Source: Fidelibacterota bacterium (lineage in GTDB: Bacteria > Fidelibacterota > UBA2242). From it: a DNA stretch of 10,718 nt. Below the pieces are notes generated by a model. It did no database searches, had not been told where the DNA came from, and saw nothing but the letters and a program-made list of their open reading frames with translations. This document shows, one piece after another, positions 8,501 to 10,718 of the stretch (the first letter of the stretch is position 1; every line of letters begins with the position of its first letter). Location: contig JAGLWX010000152.1 in the NCBI GenBank assembly GCA_023133185.1, forward strand, positions 1 through 10,718, read 5' to 3'. The position numbers and the translations under genes were made by a program.

Positions 8501-9344
8501 CTTTACCGGTGAATATGATACTCCGGTCGTTATTGGAGATACATTGACTTATATTCCTATTAAAGAAGGAACCGGATCGAAAGCAATTATATATGCTGCT
8601 AGTGGCTATAAATTGGCAAGTCATCCGGATGCCAATAATCCTGGTGACGGTTCGGCTTTCTTTCTCCAGATTCCTTTTGAAGTCTGGGATATGGAAGCAC
8701 CGGATGGACCGCGTCAGGTATCAATCCTGATCAAGGATCGGTTTGGATCTATAGGAGATGGAGATACACTTTATGCATTTAATCCTAGTAATAGAATGTA
8801 TTGTGACTTTTTAATGGAACCCTATGAAGATGTTATTGCCGCAGATGCTGGAGATTATCTTGAAAGTTCCAATTTAACCTGGAATACGGTCTGGTGGAAG
8901 TGCGACTGGACGAAAGGTGAGAAATTCTATATCATGTATGACAATCCCTTACAGCTTGGGGTGGATAAGTTCACTTTCTCGACAACAGCTCCGGTTTTAA
9001 GTGATGCTGAAGCGGCAAAAGAAGCTGTAAAGAAGGTAAACGTATTCCCGAATCCATATTATGCATACAATGCACTTTCGGTGGATCCTTATGATAATTA
9101 TGTAACTTTCACTCATCTGCCGGCTAATGCGACTATTCGTATCTTTAACCTTGCGGGTGTTTTAGTCAGGAAGTTAAAGAAAGAGGGTACTTCTCAATTT
9201 ATGCAATGGAATCTTGCAAATGAGGCGAATCTTCCTGTAGCGAGCGGTATGTATATTGTACATATTGACCTGCCTGATTTTGATATGGAGAAGGTATTGA
9301 AGCTTATGATAATTCAGGACAGACAGATTCTTGAGTACTATTGA
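5568..9344 (+). CDS. Large exported protein with fibronectin-III-like region and T9SS-like C-terminal sorting domain
   Basis: A 1258-aa secreted or surface protein of unknown function. Residues 1-24 are a signal peptide (cleavage LMA|KP). The N-terminal half (about 50-465) is a globular domain I recognise only as a type recurring in FCB exported proteins. It contains the Asp- and Cys-rich motif WCDPDLGEAGDDLCGCDTT at 269-287, with Cys270, Cys282 and Cys284; 11 Cys remain after the signal peptide. A fibronectin-III-like region spans about 469-597 (from PKAPKGPNV to YFTVTAYNY), followed by further beta-rich stretches. The C-terminus (1157-1258) resembles a type A T9SS sorting domain: VFPNPYY, IRIFNLAG, a GMYIVHI strand at 1227-1233, then KVLKLMII, but with nine more residues (QDRQILEYY). 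The ATG at 5568 follows GGAGG by seven bases. No catalytic motif is evident. Its flanking receptor and PorV-like genes suggest a surface complex or a dedicated export route. Confidence 0.85.
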   Translation: MKITKIVLCVSLIVVLLFATSLMAKPEKGSASQGSFLAKATSGQITRTLSNISNWSYWMNYNGMSGIDPNSNSGGIYPRGTAGAIFQDGFIWGGKVGTEIRVGGQTYNVGTTQGWIKSDGTAVSKDDPRARIYRIRPDYETLTHAMVVQEAAEANMVSATAVTEAMTDEIIAQYETDWNEWPADLGAPTYADGTPGIANADQVVWLVCNDLDRTNCLGLYGSEPIGIELQVTAWAYAQPGARLGQIIFKKYKIINKSGANVDEMYVAQWCDPDLGEAGDDLCGCDTTLGMGYAYNGMDTDPKYAAFGLAPSAIGYDFFKGPIVDGEPLPMTGFSWFAAGSPISDPDLGVYDGTLQWYNMLLGNTPTTNMTDPTPWTVGNEGTEATMFPMAGDPVTETGDLDAHASFFSPGDRRIALCSGPFTFVDGESQEIVVAIIGGLGDTRFSSITDMKMTDEVAQVIFDGNFQGVPKAPKGPNVTARAFENNVLLEWGSDQAAVESTEKPVIAGYSFEGYNVYQLPSATATKEQGKLLATYDIVNGVKVIEGNRFVPAYGQIVNIPVQFGADAGIKRFFQVEKDYLTGDQLYEGNTYYFTVTAYNYHPNPELIEDKALESTLIIMPVVIQEPLPGDIGILEEPVGGEYELAHSAGTCDGGAGYTVIDPYALTGHDYEVFFDQQHYYRDVDGFWKETNYPDSVGKALGKVTDVSPSSITGSVLASATVGTYDLIFTLDLQAPGGAWIDGLRIDLPADVTVNSWSMSGSYGTYGTAQGQNCVNMDGTLDESNSITWGDSARSEFGCIEGTVILTVNVQPFVFPKTFGYAVYDDGYDGTVVDAEGTITLTELGYEFKSVSHWNVKDLTLDGIVVLEDQKVVSGKDVDTGGLEGATAGGIVDGFQVFISASYDAPIDFTEATTTFADGSERTRPMWHYEYFINNPRSTVPYVVTSYLHPYGWAATAKSIDAYGYGTTVVDLLQRDYEIRFTGEYDTPVVIGDTLTYIPIKEGTGSKAIIYAASGYKLASHPDANNPGDGSAFFLQIPFEVWDMEAPDGPRQVSILIKDRFGSIGDGDTLYAFNPSNRMYCDFLMEPYEDVIAADAGDYLESSNLTWNTVWWKCDWTKGEKFYIMYDNPLQLGVDKFTFSTTAPVLSDAEAAKEAVKKVNVFPNPYYAYNALSVDPYDNYVTFTHLPANATIRIFNLAGVLVRKLKKEGTSQFMQWNLANEANLPVASGMYIVHIDLPDFDMEKVLKLMIIQDRQILEYY

Positions 9345-9387
9345 TATAATGGGAAGTAATATGAATAATATGCTTGTCAAAACACAA

Positions 9388-9393
9388 AAGGAG
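9388..9393 (+). promoter_or_regulatory. Ribosome binding site that sets the PorV-like start
   Basis: AAGGAG lies six bases upstream of the ATG at 9400. It favours this start over the in-frame ATG at 9331, which would overlap the preceding gene and add 23 polar residues before the signal peptide. Confidence 0.85.
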
Positions 9394-9399
9394 AAAAAT

Positions 9400-10446
9400 A
9401 TGATAAATAGGAATATATTCAAGAAATTGACAATTTTCCTTGTTGTAGCCTTTCTGTGCATTTCTTTTGTTTATGCCGGTGACGCCAGTCGTGTCGGTAC
9501 AGCAGCAGGTGTGCAGGTTCAGGTACCGGTAGGAGCCAGGGCAATTGCTATGGGCGGAGCTGACATTGCCGGTGTAAGTTCAATAGAAGCTCTTTACTGG
9601 AATCCGGCAGGTTTAGGAAATATGGAAGCAAGAGCCGCAGGGAATTTTTCCAGTCAAAACATTATCGCTGATATTAATGTGAATTATTTTGCATTAGGTT
9701 TTAACGCCGGAAGACTTGGAGTTCTTGGGTTCAGCTTAAAGAGTTTTAACTTTGGAGATATCCCAGTTACAACCCGGGAAAATATGGACGGTACAGGTAG
9801 TATGTACTCTCCCACTTTTGCGACAATGGGCATGACTTATTCCAGAAGTCTTACTGATCATGTAAATGTTGGTATTACGGGCAAAATGGTTTATGAGAGT
9901 ATTCCAAGAGCCTCCGCTACCGCTTTTGCTGCTGATCTTGGTATCCAGTATAAAAACCTGATGTCAATTAATGGATTGAGATTAGGTTTTGTGATCAAGA
10001 ATGTTGGAGCCAATATGCAATATAAGGGTTCTGCCTTGCTTACAAAGGCCCGTGACAAGGATGAATCTTATGATGATTATCGATACAGACCGTCTTCATC
10101 AGATCAGCTACCTTCAAGTTTAGAGATGGGGCTTAGCTATATGAAGAATATTAGTGTTGGTAATCTCCTGGTTTGTGCTCAGTTTCAGAACAACAACTTC
10201 GAGCAAGATCAGATTAAGATCGGAGCTGAGCTAGAATTGATGGATCTTTTATATGTTCGTGGAGGATACAATACGATTATGAAGGATCCTGATAATCCTG
10301 ACTTTGGAGAATCAATTTTTGGTTTATCGCTTGGAGCAGGCTTGAAATATAGTGTTGGGGGCGTTAAAATGATGTTGGATTATGCATATCGTCCCATGCA
10401 GTATTTTGGGAACAGCAATGTATTTTCGATAGGATTTGGTTTCTAA
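9400..10446 (+). CDS. PorV/PorQ-family outer-membrane beta-barrel protein
   Basis: A 348-aa outer-membrane barrel of the PorV/PorQ family. In T9SS bacteria PorV binds the C-terminal sorting domain of cargo after translocation and shuttles it to the attachment complex; PorQ belongs to related shuttle assemblies. Here the signal peptide covers 1-26 (VYA|GD). The mature N-terminus carries the family hallmarks VGARAIAMGGADIAG (44-58) and ALYWNPAGLG (64-73). The rest is alternating amphipathic strands, and the protein ends in SIGFGF with a terminal Phe. Length is slightly under P. gingivalis PorV (about 390 aa). The gene lies 55 bases after the cargo-like gene and just before a terminator, so it closes the unit. 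A role as partner for the upstream sorting-domain protein is inference; a general porin or FadL-like role is the alternative. Confidence 0.87.
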   Translation: MINRNIFKKLTIFLVVAFLCISFVYAGDASRVGTAAGVQVQVPVGARAIAMGGADIAGVSSIEALYWNPAGLGNMEARAAGNFSSQNIIADINVNYFALGFNAGRLGVLGFSLKSFNFGDIPVTTRENMDGTGSMYSPTFATMGMTYSRSLTDHVNVGITGKMVYESIPRASATAFAADLGIQYKNLMSINGLRLGFVIKNVGANMQYKGSALLTKARDKDESYDDYRYRPSSSDQLPSSLEMGLSYMKNISVGNLLVCAQFQNNNFEQDQIKIGAELELMDLLYVRGGYNTIMKDPDNPDFGESIFGLSLGAGLKYSVGGVKMMLDYAYRPMQYFGNSNVFSIGFGF

Positions 10447-10470
10447 TTCTTTCGTAAATATATAGAAATG

Positions 10471-10505
10471 AAAAAGACCGGTGTAATTAATACGCCGGTC
10501 TTTTT
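10471..10505 (+). terminator. Intrinsic terminator closing the three-gene unit
   Basis: The stem GACCGGTGT (10476-10484) pairs with ACGCCGGTC (10492-10500) over nine pairs with one G-U, leaving a 7-nt loop. Five T follow (10501-10505) and five A precede (10471-10475), so the structure could also stop transcription from the other strand. It starts 24 bases after the PorV-like stop. Confidence 0.92.
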
Positions 10506-10528
10506 CTATACCATGATGCAGGAACACC

Positions 10529-10678
10529 ATGAACGAAGTAATCTTTTTTTTACATTTAATTATTGGCAGCGATAAAGGTAAAATCGGTCAGGATGTTGAA
10601 CGCAATTATTTTATGTCGTCGTTGGAAGCGAAAGAATATGGTATTGTGGACGAGGTGCTGAAAAAACACTTAAAATAA
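10529..10678 (+). pseudogene. clpP 3' fragment, possible 49-aa chimeric ORF
   Basis: From 10580 to the stop at 10676-10678 this repeats the last 32 codons of clpP in frame (KIGQDVERNYF ... EVLKKHLK). Ser106, His131 and the whole protease core are missing, so it cannot be a peptidase. Six base differences in the coding part give four amino-acid changes relative to clpP (Thr177Val, Asp178Glu, Ala185Ser, Ser186Leu) and no silent ones; the Asn at the catalytic-Asp position is kept. The frame extends upstream to an ATG at 10529 with AGGA at 10520-10523, giving MNEVIFFLHLIIGS fused to the ClpP tail. That would be a 49-aa peptide, but start and ribosome site may be fortuitous. It lies 23 bases beyond a strong terminator and has no obvious promoter. 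I regard it as a gene remnant, possibly left when the cassette separated clpP from its former downstream neighbour. Confidence 0.8.
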
Positions 10679-10695
10679 TTAAGCGCTCCGTAATA
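10580..10695 (+). repeat. Direct repeat, copy 2: displaced 3' end of clpP
   Basis: Ungapped partner of 2301-2416 with 108 of 116 identical bases by hand count. Six of the eight differences fall in the first 45 bases and two lie after the stop codon. Weak similarity may reach back to about 10557 with a 3-base length difference. Beyond 10695 the sequence no longer follows the region after clpP, and the final 23 bases of the window hold nothing I recognise. Confidence 0.93.
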
Positions 10696-10718
10696 GGAAG
10701 CAAGTAAAAGTTTGTGGG

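Larger units (their letters stand above)
2417..10579 (+). other. Repeat-bounded three-gene cassette (receptor, exported protein, PorV-like)
   Basis: A self-contained unit lies between the two copies of the clpP 3' end: a promoter at 2426-2455, three genes on the same strand with gaps of 49 and 53-55 bases, and an intrinsic terminator at 10471-10505. Its position inside direct repeats of a housekeeping gene's tail suggests insertion at, or a duplication involving, the clpP stop region. No integrase, transposase or inverted terminal repeat is visible, so the mechanism is open and I do not call it a mobile element. Confidence 0.5.

Noticed and set aside
9345..9350. Perfect TATAAT between the exported-protein and PorV-like genes.
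   Set aside because: No usable -35 at 16-18 bases upstream; chance in an AT-rich gap is likely, and the genes are close enough to be cotranscribed.
2301..10695. Calling the repeats attL/attR of an integrative element.
   Set aside because: No integrase, excisionase or transposase gene is visible, and the core crossover cannot be defined from one locus.

Overview
The window looks like a chromosomal segment from a Gram-negative bacterium of the FCB superphylum. My best guess is a Calditrichota-, Marinimicrobia- (Fidelibacterota-) or KSB1-like lineage rather than classical Bacteroidota. The grounds are a TonB-dependent receptor with an N-terminal carboxypeptidase-regulatory-like domain, a very large exported protein ending in a type IX secretion (T9SS)-like sorting domain, and a PorV/PorQ-family outer-membrane barrel. 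Promoter hexamers look sigma70-like and Shine-Dalgarno sequences are strong. The lineage is inferred from protein style only.

Layout. (1) Positions 1-96 hold the first 32 codons of a minus-strand gene that runs off the left edge. (2) Positions 97-321 are a divergent intergenic stretch with no other gene; it includes an 18-nt tRNA-Leu-like 5' fragment at 256-273. (3) Next come tRNA-Leu(UAG), tig (trigger factor) and clpP. tig and clpP overlap by one base, so they are translated as a protein-homeostasis pair. The usual partner clpX does not follow. (4) A consensus-like promoter at 2426-2455 begins a separate three-gene unit: a TonB-dependent receptor (1000 aa), a 1258-aa exported protein with a fibronectin-III-like part and a C-terminal sorting-like domain, and a 348-aa PorV/PorQ-family protein. 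A strong intrinsic terminator at 10471-10505 ends the unit. (5) Beyond the terminator lies a second copy of the last part of clpP (10580-10695), which matches 2301-2416 without gaps at 108 of 116 positions by hand count.

How it fits together. The three-gene unit reads as one export/import cassette: the PorV-like protein may help carry its neighbour out through a T9SS-type route, while the receptor imports a ligand with TonB energy. The substrate is unknown and no SusD-like lipoprotein is present. The whole cassette sits between direct repeats of the clpP 3' end, 8279 bp apart, as if it had been inserted at, or duplicated next to, the clpP stop region. Recombination between the repeats would remove the cassette and leave a full-length clpP frame. 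The repeat-bounded arrangement and a ClpP whose catalytic Asp position is Asn are the two most notable observations.
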